From contig NZ_CP060295.1 of the NCBI RefSeq assembly GCF_014302995.1, positions 1,984,001 to 2,048,000 of the forward strand: a DNA stretch of 64,000 bases, written 5' to 3'. The notes beneath the pieces are model-generated. The model searched no databases and was not told the DNA's origin. It worked only from the letters and a program-made list of their open reading frames with translations. Below, piece after piece: positions 44,992 through 53,570 of this stretch. Source of the stretch: Variovorax sp. PAMC26660. Lineage in GTDB: Bacteria; Pseudomonadota; Gammaproteobacteria; Burkholderiales; Burkholderiaceae_C. A program made the translations under genes and the position numbers. How positions within the stretch are numbered: position 1 is the first letter of the stretch; every line of letters begins with the position of its first letter.

Positions 44992-45576
44992 CTACTCCAG
45001 CTCGAGCCGTCCGTCACGTACCTTCACCCGCTTGGGTGCGGAGCCGAACTTGGGGTGCTCTGACCAGGTAAGCGTCAGGTGCTGCGGATCGGTACGGTTT
45101 TCCAGTTGCGTGCGCAGCGAGGCACCGCTGGCGTCGTCGAATTCGATCGATTCGAGGCAACTCTGCAGGAGCAACTTGTCCTGCTCGATCAGGCGCAACG
45201 GCGGCTTCGCTATCTCGATGAGGCGAAGGATGTCTTCTGTGCCAGCGCCGCAGTAGCCAGCACCGCGGTTCTCGCGCGAGGGCTCCTGCGTCACGAGGTA
45301 GAAGTAGGTGTGGCCGTCCTGCTGGAAGGCCGCCGCACCGGCGACGAACACATCGTCCGACACGGCGACGGCCCGCTTCAGCGTCGGACTCCATTTCAGG
45401 TTCACCGAAGCACCGGAGGCCAGCTTCGCGCTGGGCACGGGCGCGATGCGGAGCGTGGCTCCGTCGCCAATCTGCAGCGGTGGCGACGGCGGTGCCGCGT
45501 GGAGCGCTGCGCTGAGCAGCGCCATGGATGCGCCGACAACCCAGGCCGCGCCGAAGCGTTTCATCGTGGTGTTCAT
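44992..45576 (-). CDS. Secreted protein of unknown function
   Basis: 194 aa with a signal peptide (WVVGASMALLSAALHA). The mature part has two cysteine sites (GYCGAGTED and QSCLESIEF) that could form a disulfide. No domain recognised. It follows a FAD monooxygenase gene by 15 bp on the same strand, probably in one transcript. Confidence 0.65.
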   Translation of the reverse strand: MNTTMKRFGAAWVVGASMALLSAALHAAPPSPPLQIGDGATLRIAPVPSAKLASGASVNLKWSPTLKRAVAVSDDVFVAGAAAFQQDGHTYFYLVTQEPSRENRGAGYCGAGTEDILRLIEIAKPPLRLIEQDKLLLQSCLESIEFDDASGASLRTQLENRTDPQHLTLTWSEHPKFGSAPKRVKVRDGRLELE

Positions 45577-45591
45577 GGCGGCCGATTGTCG

Positions 45592-46770
45592 CTACGCAGC
45601 CACCGCGCCGAACAGCAGGCTCGCGCCGTCGTTCGACTGCTGGATGGCCTCGCGTGCGTAGTCGCGCATGGCCGCCTCGTAGTCGGCGACCGCCGCCATC
45701 ACGGGGGTGCGATTGGCAGATGCCGCACCCAGCTTTTCGGCAAGCGTCGCGGCGTCGTGCAGCGCGGTGTTCGCGCCCAGGCCACCTGCGGGGCTCATGA
45801 CGTGGATCGCATCCCCGAGCACGGTCACGCCGTCGGTCTTCCAGGCGGGCGGTGCCGTCATGGTCCGGATCGGAAGCATCGCGACATCGGAGGGCGCGGC
45901 CAACTCGAAGAGGGCACGGAATCCGGGATGCCAGTCGGCGGCGCGGGACAGCACGATGGCGTGCGCGCGGTTGCGCGGTTCCGATGGCAACGCGGTCGCA
46001 TCGTCAACGGGATTCAAGCGGTCGTTCGGTCCGATCATGGCCCAGTAGAGGTAGTCGCCGACGGGCCGGGGCGAAGACCGGGGCCTGAACTTCATGGGAT
46101 CGACGATGACCGCAAGGCGATCACCGAATGCGACCGATGTCTTCGTGTGGAACAGCGGCGCGATGCGCGATGCGGTGTCCGCAGCGAAGAGGGTCTTGCC
46201 GTAGATGCAGGTCGATCCGGTGTCGATCGGCACCACGTCGGGAAGGCGCAGGCCGCGCACCGTGGAGTTGACGCCATCGGCAGCCACAAGAACATCTGCT
46301 TCGACCACGCTGCCGTCTTCAAAGCATGCGCGCAGTGCGCCACCGCTGCGCTCGTAGCCGTCGAACACACGGCCGAAATGCACATGCGCTTCGATGCCGC
46401 TGAGCAGCACCCGGCGCATGGCGAGGCGGTCGGCGTTCACGTCTTCCACGCGGCCCACGGGAGCGTCGTCACCCCCGGCACGCTGCCATGAAGCGACCCA
46501 GCGTTCGCTCACGGGTTCGAGGCTGGGGCCGATGAGGTTGACGCCGCTCACGGGGATGGCGCAGGTCTGCTTGAAGAGGGTGTTCAACGCGGGCGGCAGG
46601 CAGGCTTCCAGCGCCTGTTGGCCGGTCTGGTCGATCTTGATACGGAAGCCCTGGGGGCGGCTGTCGGGTGCGGCGTCGCGCTCGTAGACATCGAAGGACA
46701 CGCCGCGTCGATGGAGTCCCTGTGCGAGGCACAGGCCGCCCAAGCCTGCGCCGATGATCACTATGTGCAA
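45592..46770 (-). CDS. FAD-dependent monooxygenase
   Basis: 392 aa. I prefer the TTG at 46770: AGGAG lies 7 bp ahead, and the protein then begins MHIVIIGAGLGGL, the normal family N-terminus. The ATG at 46800 has no ribosome-binding site and adds ten residues. FAD motifs are GAGLGG, the later VTVLGDAIHVMSPAGGLG (GD box) and DVLVAADGVNS. Related enzymes hydroxylate aromatic rings or confer antibiotic inactivation; the substrate here is unknown. A perfect inverted repeat lies just upstream. Confidence 0.85.
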   Translation of the reverse strand: MHIVIIGAGLGGLCLAQGLHRRGVSFDVYERDAAPDSRPQGFRIKIDQTGQQALEACLPPALNTLFKQTCAIPVSGVNLIGPSLEPVSERWVASWQRAGGDDAPVGRVEDVNADRLAMRRVLLSGIEAHVHFGRVFDGYERSGGALRACFEDGSVVEADVLVAADGVNSTVRGLRLPDVVPIDTGSTCIYGKTLFAADTASRIAPLFHTKTSVAFGDRLAVIVDPMKFRPRSSPRPVGDYLYWAMIGPNDRLNPVDDATALPSEPRNRAHAIVLSRAADWHPGFRALFELAAPSDVAMLPIRTMTAPPAWKTDGVTVLGDAIHVMSPAGGLGANTALHDAATLAEKLGAASANRTPVMAAVADYEAAMRDYAREAIQQSNDGASLLFGAVAA

Positions 46771-46789
46771 ATCTGCTCTCCTGTTTTTT

Positions 46790-46807
46790 TGTCCGGACAT
46801 TCGGACA
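46790..46807 (-). promoter_or_regulatory. Operator-like inverted repeat before the monooxygenase gene
   Basis: TGTCCG-GACATT-CGGACA, a perfect 6-bp inverted repeat with a 6-bp spacer, 20-37 bp before the TTG start. It looks like a TetR/MarR-type site; no regulator gene of those types is adjacent. Confidence 0.5.
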
Positions 46808-46906
46808 GGGGACAGTGTTGAGCTGGGTGGACTGAAGGCGGTAATGAGTGAGGGACTGAAAGTAATGAGATTGGGTCAGGGGCTCTTTTGCGTTCTTTGG
46901 GGAGGC

Positions 46907-47090
46907 GCCCGGTTCGCGGCACGGCGCGGTCAGCCCCACTGTGCCGGCCCTTCGGGCTTCCCTGCGGTGCTCGCGTCTCGCGGGGTCTCGCAGAACTCGC
47001 TTCGCTCAAACAGCTGCGAGCCCTGATCCGCGAAACGCTGCGCTCCTCGGCGGCCCAGAGGGGCCGACCACGCCGCACCGCGAACCGGGC
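46907..47090. repeat. Family-2 palindrome-borne repeat, left copy
   Basis: The 625-bp gap 46801-47425 has no gene. This 184-bp element has 31-bp arms at 46907-46937 and 47060-47090, differing at four positions, all of which pair as G-U in a minus-strand transcript. The loop carries a 51-bp block (46980-47030) repeated exactly and inverted at 47283-47333. Arms are unrelated to those of the right copy. Confidence 0.85.
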
Positions 47091-47145
47091 TCAGGGGTTT
47101 AGCGAGAACCCTGCACTTCTTTGAGGCCGACTGCCCTCACCCCAA

Positions 47146-47166
47146 CCCTCTCCCAAAGGGAGAGGG
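47146..47166. terminator. Strong 9-bp stem hairpin
   Basis: CCCTCTCCC-AAA-GGGAGAGGG between the two family-2 repeats, within the common CCCTCACCCC block found in many proteobacterial genomes. A likely terminator-like structure, although no long T-run follows. Confidence 0.5.
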
Positions 47167-47220
47167 AGTAATTCGGGGACTCGGCCTCGAAGGTGGGGGA
47201 ATCGACAACCGCTCTGTCCA

Positions 47221-47406
47221 CGGCGATGGGCGCTGTGCCCTTGGGCGGCCGTTGAGGCACCGCCGAGCAGCGCAGCGACGGGCGGATCAGGGCTCGCAGC
47301 TGTTTGAGCGAAGCGAGTTCTGCGAGACCCCGCCCGTCGTAAGCAGCGCAGGGAAGCCCGAAGGGCCGGTGACGTCGGCCGCCCAAGGGCACAGCGCCCA
47401 TCGCCG
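47221..47406. repeat. Family-2 palindrome-borne repeat, right copy
   Basis: 186 bp, 19 bp after the kdpE stop. Perfect 31-bp arms at 47221-47251 and 47376-47406. The core between them (47252-47375) is the inverse of the left copy's core, including the exact 51-bp block, with looser matching outside. Same core in two wholly different palindromes. Confidence 0.88.
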
Positions 47407-47425
47407 CGCCCCGACCGACAAACAG

Positions 47426-48124
47426 CTAAACCACCAACCGATACCCCACAGCAGTCTCCGTCAGCAGATGCCGAGGCTGCGCAGGGTCCGCCTCCAGCTT
47501 CTGCCGCAGATGCCCCATGTAGATCCGCAGATAGTGGCTCTGGTCCGTGTGCGATGGCCCCCACACCTCGCGCAGCAGTTGGCGCTGCGTCAACACACGC
47601 CCCGCATTCGCAACCAGCACCGACAACAGCCGGTACTCGGTCGGCGTCAGATGCACCTCGGCACCCGCTCGTCGCACGATCCGCGCACCGCGATCGAATT
47701 CGATCTCGCCGAAGCGGAACAGCGCTTCCGCAGGTTCGTCATTGCCCCCACCCGCCGCCCGGGGACGCCGCAGATTCGCACGAACCCGCGCCAGCAGTTC
47801 ACCGGTGCCGAAGGGCTTGGTCAGATAGTCGTCCGCGCCCGCATCCAGCGCGGCGATCTTGTCCGCCTCATCGGTGCGCGCAGACAGCACGATGATCGGC
47901 ACCGCCGACCAGCCGCGCACATCGCGAATCAGCGAAACCCCATCGCCATCGGGCAACCCGAGGTCGAGCACCAGCAGATCGGGCTGGCGCGTTCCCGCCG
48001 CCGCCAGGCCATCGCGCAGCGTGCCGGCCTCGTGCACCAGCCAGCCTTCGGCCTCGAGCGCGCCGCGCACAAAACGGCGGATCTGCGGCTCGTCTTCGAT
48101 CACGATGGCGGTGGGGGATGGCAT
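47426..48124 (-). CDS. kdpE: Response regulator KdpE
   Basis: 232 aa, starting at the ATG that gives MPSPTAIVIEDEP; a longer frame upstream is not conserved. Receiver domain with Asp54 in LLVLDLGLPDG and Lys in YLTKPF, then the winged-helix domain (LTPTEYRLLSVLVANAG, YLRIYMGHLRQKLE). Phosphorylated by KdpD, it turns on kdpFABC at low potassium or high osmolarity. It lies 10 bp after kdpD. Confidence 0.95.
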   Translation of the reverse strand: MPSPTAIVIEDEPQIRRFVRGALEAEGWLVHEAGTLRDGLAAAGTRQPDLLVLDLGLPDGDGVSLIRDVRGWSAVPIIVLSARTDEADKIAALDAGADDYLTKPFGTGELLARVRANLRRPRAAGGGNDEPAEALFRFGEIEFDRGARIVRRAGAEVHLTPTEYRLLSVLVANAGRVLTQRQLLREVWGPSHTDQSHYLRIYMGHLRQKLEADPAQPRHLLTETAVGYRLVV

Positions 48125-48134
48125 GGGCGCGGAT

Positions 48135-50876
48135 TCAGAGTTGGGCTTCGGCCGGTTCGGGCGGCTCGCGACGTGGCAGGGTGACCGTGAATTCTGCACC
48201 GCCATCGCGCGCATTGGCGGCCGTGATCTCGCCGCCGTGCGCGCTCACCACTGCCCTGCAGATTGCCAGGCCCAGCCCCACGCCCGGCGTGGCCGACTCG
48301 ACCTCGCCGCGCGTGAATTTGTCGAACAGTTTCTGCTCGTGGCCCAGCAGCGCGGCGGGCAGGCCCGGCCCGTGGTCGCGCACCGTCAGCACCAGCGCGC
48401 CGGGCTCGGCACGGGCACCCACCACGATGGGTGGCGCGCCGTACTTGGTGGCGTTCTCGAGCAGGTTCACCAGCACGCGTTCGATCAGCACCGCATCGAA
48501 TTCGACCAGCGGCAGTTCAGGGTCGAGCGCCGTCTGCACCACCACGCTGCCCAGCGACGTGCGCGCTGCGCGAATGGCCGAGCCCACCACCTCTTCCACC
48601 GACTGCCAGTCGCGCCGCAGGTTCACCGCGCCGCCCGCGATGCCGCTTTCGAGCCGCGCCATGTCGAGCAGGTTGTTGACCAGCGCGTGCAGCTCGTGCG
48701 CCTGCGCGACGATGGCGCGGGCCGCTTCGGCATGCTCGGCGGGCGGCAGCGTCTGCAGCGATTCGGCCAGCGCGATCAGCGCGGTGAGCGGCGTTCGCAC
48801 GTCGTGCGAGATCGCGCCGAGCAGCGCATTGCGCAGCCGCTCCGATTCCATCTCGACCACCGCCTGCTGCGCGACTTCGACGTAGTGCACGCGCTCCAGC
48901 GCAATCGCGATCTGCCGCGCCAACGTGTCCAACTGCTGCGCCTGTTCGGGAATGAGCAGCCAGCGCGGCTGGACGGGCGACAGCGCCAGCACCCCGCGCA
49001 CGCGCATCGGCGCCTGAAGCGGCACGTAGTGCCAGGGCTGCGCCGCCAGCGTGGCGGTGGCAAGGCCGGCCGGCTGGCCGTGGCGGAAGGCCCAGTCGGC
49101 CACTTGCGGATCGAAGCCCTCGGGTGGATCGGTGGGCATCACGAGCTGGTCGGCCGCATCGATGACCAGCACCACCGCGTGCCCGCCGAAATGGCCCCGC
49201 ACCGCGGCGCCGCCCAGCGCGACCACCTGCGAACTCTCCAACGCGGCGGACAGCTCGCGCGTCAGCTCGAACAGCGAGCGCGCGCGCCGCTCCCGGCTGG
49301 TCGACACGCCGGCCGCAAAGCGCAGCCCGGCCGTGAGCTGGCCCACCAGCAGGCCGACGCCGAGCATGACCGCGAAGGTCAGCACGTACTGCACGTCGCT
49401 CACCGCGAACGACAGGCGCGGCGGCACGAAGAAATAGTCGAAGGCCGCCACGTTGAGCAGCGCCGCCAGCGCCGATGGCCCGCGGCCGAAGCGCATCGCC
49501 ACGCCCACCACGCCGAGCAGGAACAGCATCACGATGTTCGACAGTTCGAGCACGCCCGCCAGCGGCGTGCAGATCAGCGTGAGCGCAACGCTGGTGGCAG
49601 TGGCCCATGCGTAGCCGGGCCAATAGGTCGGCGCCTTCTCGTGGTCGTCGCTGTCGATGCGGGCGCCCTCCAACGGCGCGCGCGACAAGCGGCGCGAGCT
49701 GTCGGCGGGGGCCACTTCCATGATGTCGAGCGTGGGCGCGCGTTGGGCCAGCGCACGCGACAGCGGCTGCGCGCGCGCGGACCACCAGCCGCGCCACCCG
49801 GCGGCCGGCGCCGAGCGCCCCAGCACCAGCGTCGCGCAGTTGAGCCGGCGCGCCTGTTCGGCGAGCTGTTCCGCCACGTCGGAGCCCGTGAGCACCGCTG
49901 TGGCCGCGCCCAGTTCTTCCGCCAGCTTGAGCACGGCAAGGATGCGGTCGCGCTCGGCGGCGGCCAGCCGTTGCAGGCGGGGCGTTTCGACATACACCGC
50001 ATGCCACCGCACATTGAGCTGGCCCGCCAGCCGTGCCGCCGTGCGCACCGTCTGCGCCGCGCCCTCATGCGGGCCGACGCACGCGAGGATCGCGCCCGAG
50101 GTGTTCCAGGCCTGCAACCCACGGCCATTGCCGCCGGCGCCCGATTGCTCGACGCGCCAGCCGCGCACATCGTCTTCCACGTGCTCGGCAGTGCGGCGCA
50201 GGGCAATCTCGCGCAGCGCGATCAGGTTGCCCTTGCGAAAGAAGTTCTGCGCCGCGCGCTCGGCCTGCTGCGGCAAATACACCTTGCCGGCCGCGAGCCG
50301 GGCGGTGAGTTCGTCGGGCGTGACGTCGACCAGCACCACTTCGTCGGCTTCATCGAGCACGGTGTCGGGCACGGTCTCGTGCACGCGCACACCGGTGATG
50401 GCGCCGACCGTGCCGTTGAGGCTTTCCAGGTGCTGCACATTGAGTGCCGACCACACCTCGATGCCGGCGGCCAGCAGTTCCTGCACGTCCTGCCAGCGCT
50501 TGGCGTGGCGGGAACCGGGCGCGTTGGTGTGGGCGAGTTCATCGACCAGCAGCACGGCGGGCTTGCGCGCCAGCGCGGCGTCGAGGTCGAACTCGGCGAG
50601 CGTGCGGCCGCGGTAGTCCAGCTCGCGCAGCGGCAGCGCGTCGAGGCCCGAGAGCAGCGCGGCGGTTTCGCTGCGGCCATGGGTCTCGATCACGCCGATC
50701 AGCACGTCGCGGCCACCGGCACGTTCGCGCTGCGCGGCGCTGAGCATGGCCCAGGTTTTCCCCACGCCGGCGCTGGCGCCGAAGTAGATGCGCAGCTTGC
50801 CGCGCTGCGCGCGCGCCTCGTCGCTGCGCAGTTGCGCGATCAGGGCATCGGGGTCGGGGCGGAGCATCTCGTTCAT
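48135..50876 (-). CDS. kdpD: Sensor kinase KdpD
   Basis: 913 aa. N-terminal KdpD domain with Walker A GASAGVGKT (33-41) and Walker B VDELAHTN (111-118), a USP-like domain, four membrane spans around residues 420-515, a GAF-like region, HisKA with His691 in AISHDVRTP, and an HATPase domain (NLLENATKYG, DHGPGLP). Senses potassium or turgor and controls KdpE phosphorylation. Its start ATG lacks a strong ribosome-binding site. It is separated from kdpFABC by an MFS gene on the other strand. Confidence 0.97.
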   Translation of the reverse strand: MNEMLRPDPDALIAQLRSDEARAQRGKLRIYFGASAGVGKTWAMLSAAQRERAGGRDVLIGVIETHGRSETAALLSGLDALPLRELDYRGRTLAEFDLDAALARKPAVLLVDELAHTNAPGSRHAKRWQDVQELLAAGIEVWSALNVQHLESLNGTVGAITGVRVHETVPDTVLDEADEVVLVDVTPDELTARLAAGKVYLPQQAERAAQNFFRKGNLIALREIALRRTAEHVEDDVRGWRVEQSGAGGNGRGLQAWNTSGAILACVGPHEGAAQTVRTAARLAGQLNVRWHAVYVETPRLQRLAAAERDRILAVLKLAEELGAATAVLTGSDVAEQLAEQARRLNCATLVLGRSAPAAGWRGWWSARAQPLSRALAQRAPTLDIMEVAPADSSRRLSRAPLEGARIDSDDHEKAPTYWPGYAWATATSVALTLICTPLAGVLELSNIVMLFLLGVVGVAMRFGRGPSALAALLNVAAFDYFFVPPRLSFAVSDVQYVLTFAVMLGVGLLVGQLTAGLRFAAGVSTSRERRARSLFELTRELSAALESSQVVALGGAAVRGHFGGHAVVLVIDAADQLVMPTDPPEGFDPQVADWAFRHGQPAGLATATLAAQPWHYVPLQAPMRVRGVLALSPVQPRWLLIPEQAQQLDTLARQIAIALERVHYVEVAQQAVVEMESERLRNALLGAISHDVRTPLTALIALAESLQTLPPAEHAEAARAIVAQAHELHALVNNLLDMARLESGIAGGAVNLRRDWQSVEEVVGSAIRAARTSLGSVVVQTALDPELPLVEFDAVLIERVLVNLLENATKYGAPPIVVGARAEPGALVLTVRDHGPGLPAALLGHEQKLFDKFTRGEVESATPGVGLGLAICRAVVSAHGGEITAANARDGGAEFTVTLPRREPPEPAEAQL

Positions 50877-51005
50877 CGGCAGCGCAGGTTATCGCATCGG
50901 GTGGCACGAGCGCCAGGGGTGCATCGAACGCTTCGCTCCCAGGCGAAGCGTCGAATTCCCTGCGGCACAGAATGAACTGTCTGAAGCCTGAAAAGCGGAC
51001 ACACC

Positions 51006-52403
51006 ATGAACAGCACCTCTTCTCCCGCCAGTCCGGCGCTTTCGCTGCCCGCCAGTACCCACGGCAAACATCGCTGGCTCGCGCTGGTCACGCTGTGCCT
51101 GGCGGTTCTTGTCGCGCAGGTCGACATGGCGGTGGTCAATCTCGGCACGCGACCCATCGGTGAATATTTCTCCGCGAGCGTCATCGCGCTGCAGTGGGTG
51201 GTGGACAGCTACAACCTGGTCTATGCCGTGCTGCTGCTCACCGGTGGCCTGCTGGCCGACCTGTACGGCCGGCGCCGCATCTTCATGACGGGCGCGGCGG
51301 TCTTCACCGGCGCCACGCTGCTGTGCGCGGTCTCGACGTCCGTCTGGATGCTGATTGCCGGCCGCGCGCTGGCGGGCCTGGGCGCGGCGCTGCTGATGCC
51401 TGCATCCCTCGCGATCATCCGGGTGGTGTGGCAGGACACCGCCGAACGCGGCCGGGCGCTGGGCATCTGGGCCGCATGCAACGGGCTGGCCATGGCCATC
51501 GGCGCACCGCTGGGCGGCGTGCTGATTCATCACTTCGGATGGCGCAGCATCTTTCTCGCGGTGATTCCGCTGAGCGGGGCCGCGCTGTTGCTGGCGCTGC
51601 CCTCGATTCCTGAATCGTCGGACCCCAAGGGTCGCAGCCTCGACATGCCGGCACAGGTCTTCGGTGCGCTTGCGCTGGGCGGGCTGGCCTTCGCCGCCAT
51701 CCAGTCGCACGACGCGCCGGCTCTGGCTGCCGTTGTGTTGGTGATGGCAGTGATGGCCTTCGTGCTGTTCCTTCGCATCGAGCGCAACAAGGGCGCCGCG
51801 GCACTGGTGCCGCTCGACCTCTTCGGCGTTCATGCTTTCCGCAGCGCGATGCTCGCCACCATCGGCATGACCTTCGGCATGTACGGCACGCTGTTCCTGG
51901 TGCCGCTCACATGGTTGAGTACCGGAGCGCTCGACGCCACGCAGGCCGGCCTTGCGCTGATTCCGATGGCCCTGGTGTTCGTGGCGGTCTCGCCGTTCAG
52001 CGGCAAGCTGACGACGCGGCTCGGCGCGCGCACCATGACCTGCGGCGGCGTGGCGGTCATCGGTTGCGGGTTGATCCTGATCGGGATCGGCGCGCCCTTC
52101 GCATCGATCGTGCTGACCGAGGCGGGGCTGGTGTTGACAGGCATCGGCATGGGCTTGGCCACCGGCCCGCTGATGGGCGTGGCGGTCGGCGCGGTCGATG
52201 CCGCGCGCTCGGGCACTGCGTCGGCGTTGATCAACGTCGCGCGCATCGCGGGCGCCACGCTCGGTATCGCCGTGCTGGGCGCGCTCTACGCCGTTGTGCA
52301 CGGCGGTGCCCATGGGCTGCAGATCGCGATGTTCGCGGGCGCCGCAGTCCAACTGGGCTGCGCGGCGCTGGCGTGGAACATGGCGCGGATGCGCCCGGCC
52401 TGA
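51006..52403 (+). CDS. MFS drug-efflux transporter (DHA2 type)
   Basis: 465 aa inner-membrane protein with about 14 spans. Motifs LADLYGRRRIFM (loop 2-3), GRALAGLGAALLMPASLAIIRV and GIWAACNGLAMAIGAPLGGVL (antiporter motif C-like) mark drug:proton antiporters of the EmrB/QacA type. It is on the strand opposite to the kdp genes and splits kdpDE from kdpFABC. Substrate unknown. Confidence 0.9.
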   Translation: MNSTSSPASPALSLPASTHGKHRWLALVTLCLAVLVAQVDMAVVNLGTRPIGEYFSASVIALQWVVDSYNLVYAVLLLTGGLLADLYGRRRIFMTGAAVFTGATLLCAVSTSVWMLIAGRALAGLGAALLMPASLAIIRVVWQDTAERGRALGIWAACNGLAMAIGAPLGGVLIHHFGWRSIFLAVIPLSGAALLLALPSIPESSDPKGRSLDMPAQVFGALALGGLAFAAIQSHDAPALAAVVLVMAVMAFVLFLRIERNKGAAALVPLDLFGVHAFRSAMLATIGMTFGMYGTLFLVPLTWLSTGALDATQAGLALIPMALVFVAVSPFSGKLTTRLGARTMTCGGVAVIGCGLILIGIGAPFASIVLTEAGLVLTGIGMGLATGPLMGVAVGAVDAARSGTASALINVARIAGATLGIAVLGALYAVVHGGAHGLQIAMFAGAAVQLGCAALAWNMARMRPA

Positions 52404-52454
52404 CCCGGCGGCTTCGGGGTGGAGATCGGCCCGCATACGGAAACGAAGCGCCCG

Positions 52455-52592
52455 TCAGCGCGCCGATTCATCCTTGCCACGCGAACGCTGGTGATGACGC
52501 CGGGCCGTGCGCGACAGCACCCACCACGCAAAGCCCAGCGGCACGAACAGCGCCGCCATGGCCAGCAGCGCAAGAAGCAGGTCAGTGACCAT
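52455..52592 (-). CDS. 45-aa single-span membrane protein
   Basis: Short frame starting at 52592 inside the end of the 119-aa gene (11-bp overlap), giving MVTDLLLALLAMAALFVPLGFAW and then a strongly basic, polar tail ending in ESAR. One membrane span. Overlap with the gene ahead and membrane character support it as real, but it is too short for homology judgement. Confidence 0.45.
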   Translation of the reverse strand: MVTDLLLALLAMAALFVPLGFAWWVLSRTARRHHQRSRGKDESAR

Positions 52593-52941
52593 GGCGCAGG
52601 CCGCAGCGCGCGAGGTGTTCGCGCCAGCTCACGAGCCGGCCGATTTCGCCCGAAGGCACGCATTCGATCAGCCGGTGCAGCACGTCCGCGTAGCTGGCGA
52701 TCGGCAGGCGGATCATCAGGCGCACGCAGGGCGCATCGCTTTCCTGCGTGCTGCAGGCGTGCAGCAGCGGTTCGCACCGCACCACACCCGCGTCGGGGCA
52801 GCCGGCGATGCTGCGGCGCACGCGCAGGGCATCGGCACAGCAGACGGTGACGTCGAGCACGAAGAACTGGGTCGTCTTGCTCATCGCGGCGTGCGCGGTG
52901 CGCAAGACGCCAGGGTGTTCTCGGTAAGCGGCATAGGCCAT
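52582..52941 (-). CDS. 119-aa protein downstream of kdpC
   Basis: GGAG precedes the ATG at 52941, 13 bp after kdpC. Several cysteines (TVCCADA, AGCPD, HACST) and no signal peptide. I do not recognise the family. Its operon position suggests a helper for potassium transport or membrane stress, but this is inference. Confidence 0.6.
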   Translation of the reverse strand: MAYAAYREHPGVLRTAHAAMSKTTQFFVLDVTVCCADALRVRRSIAGCPDAGVVRCEPLLHACSTQESDAPCVRLMIRLPIASYADVLHRLIECVPSGEIGRLVSWREHLARCGLRHGH

Positions 52942-52954
52942 GGTTTGTTTCTCC

Positions 52955-53557
52955 TCAACGCGTTGTCGTCGAAGCAGGGACTGCGTCGAGCGCGAGATTC
53001 AATGCGAGCACGTTGACGCGTGATTCGCCCAGCAGGCCCAGCAGCGGGCGCTGTGTGTTCTTCGCGATCAGCGTGTTGATCTGTTCAACCGGCACGCCGC
53101 GCGCGCGGGCGACGCGCGCCGCCTGGTACTGCGCAGCGGCGGGGCTGATGTCCGGATCGAGCCCGCTGGCCGATGCCGTGACGAGGTCGACCGGCACCGG
53201 TGCGGTGTTGCCCGGATCGACTGCGCGCAGGGCCTCGATGCGGCCCTTGACCGCATCGGTCAGCGCGGGGTTCAGCGGACCCTGGTTCGAGCCGCCCGAG
53301 GAACTGGCGTTGTAGGGCTGCGGCGAGGTGGCCGACGGGCGGCCCCAGAAGTGCTTCGGGTCGCTGAAGTTCTGGCCGATGAGCCTGGAGCCCACGGTCG
53401 TGCCGTCGAGCACGATCAGGCTGCCGTCCGCCTGCGCGGGAAACACCGCTTTCGCGGCGCCGGTGACGAGCATCGGATAGATCAGGCCGGTGATCGCGCT
53501 CAGCAATACGAAGAGCACGAGTGCGGGGCGAAAGATACTGCCGTTGTTGTTTTTCAT
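52955..53557 (-). CDS. kdpC: Potassium-transporting ATPase subunit KdpC
   Basis: 200 aa. One N-terminal membrane span ([22 protein letters not shown]), then the conserved periplasmic part: [34 protein letters not shown] and the C-terminal [11 protein letters not shown]. Helps ATP binding and stability of KdpB. GAGGAG precedes the start; 13 bp from kdpB. Confidence 0.96.
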   Translation of the reverse strand: MKNNNGSIFRPALVLFVLLSAITGLIYPMLVTGAAKAVFPAQADGSLIVLDGTTVGSRLIGQNFSDPKHFWGRPSATSPQPYNASSSGGSNQGPLNPALTDAVKGRIEALRAVDPGNTAPVPVDLVTASASGLDPDISPAAAQYQAARVARARGVPVEQINTLIAKNTQRPLLGLLGESRVNVLALNLALDAVPASTTTR

Positions 53558-53570
53558 GATGAAGAACTCC

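Noticed and set aside
46801..47425. Transposon remnant with coding gene
   Set aside because: No transposase-like frame; only palindromic repeats and a hairpin.
47859..50975. 1038-aa plus-strand open frame
   Set aside because: Antisense shadow of kdpD; low complexity His/Arg-rich product typical of GC-rich antisense frames.
51006..52403. MFS gene as horizontally inserted cargo
   Set aside because: No flanking repeats or composition break visible by eye; position alone is not proof.
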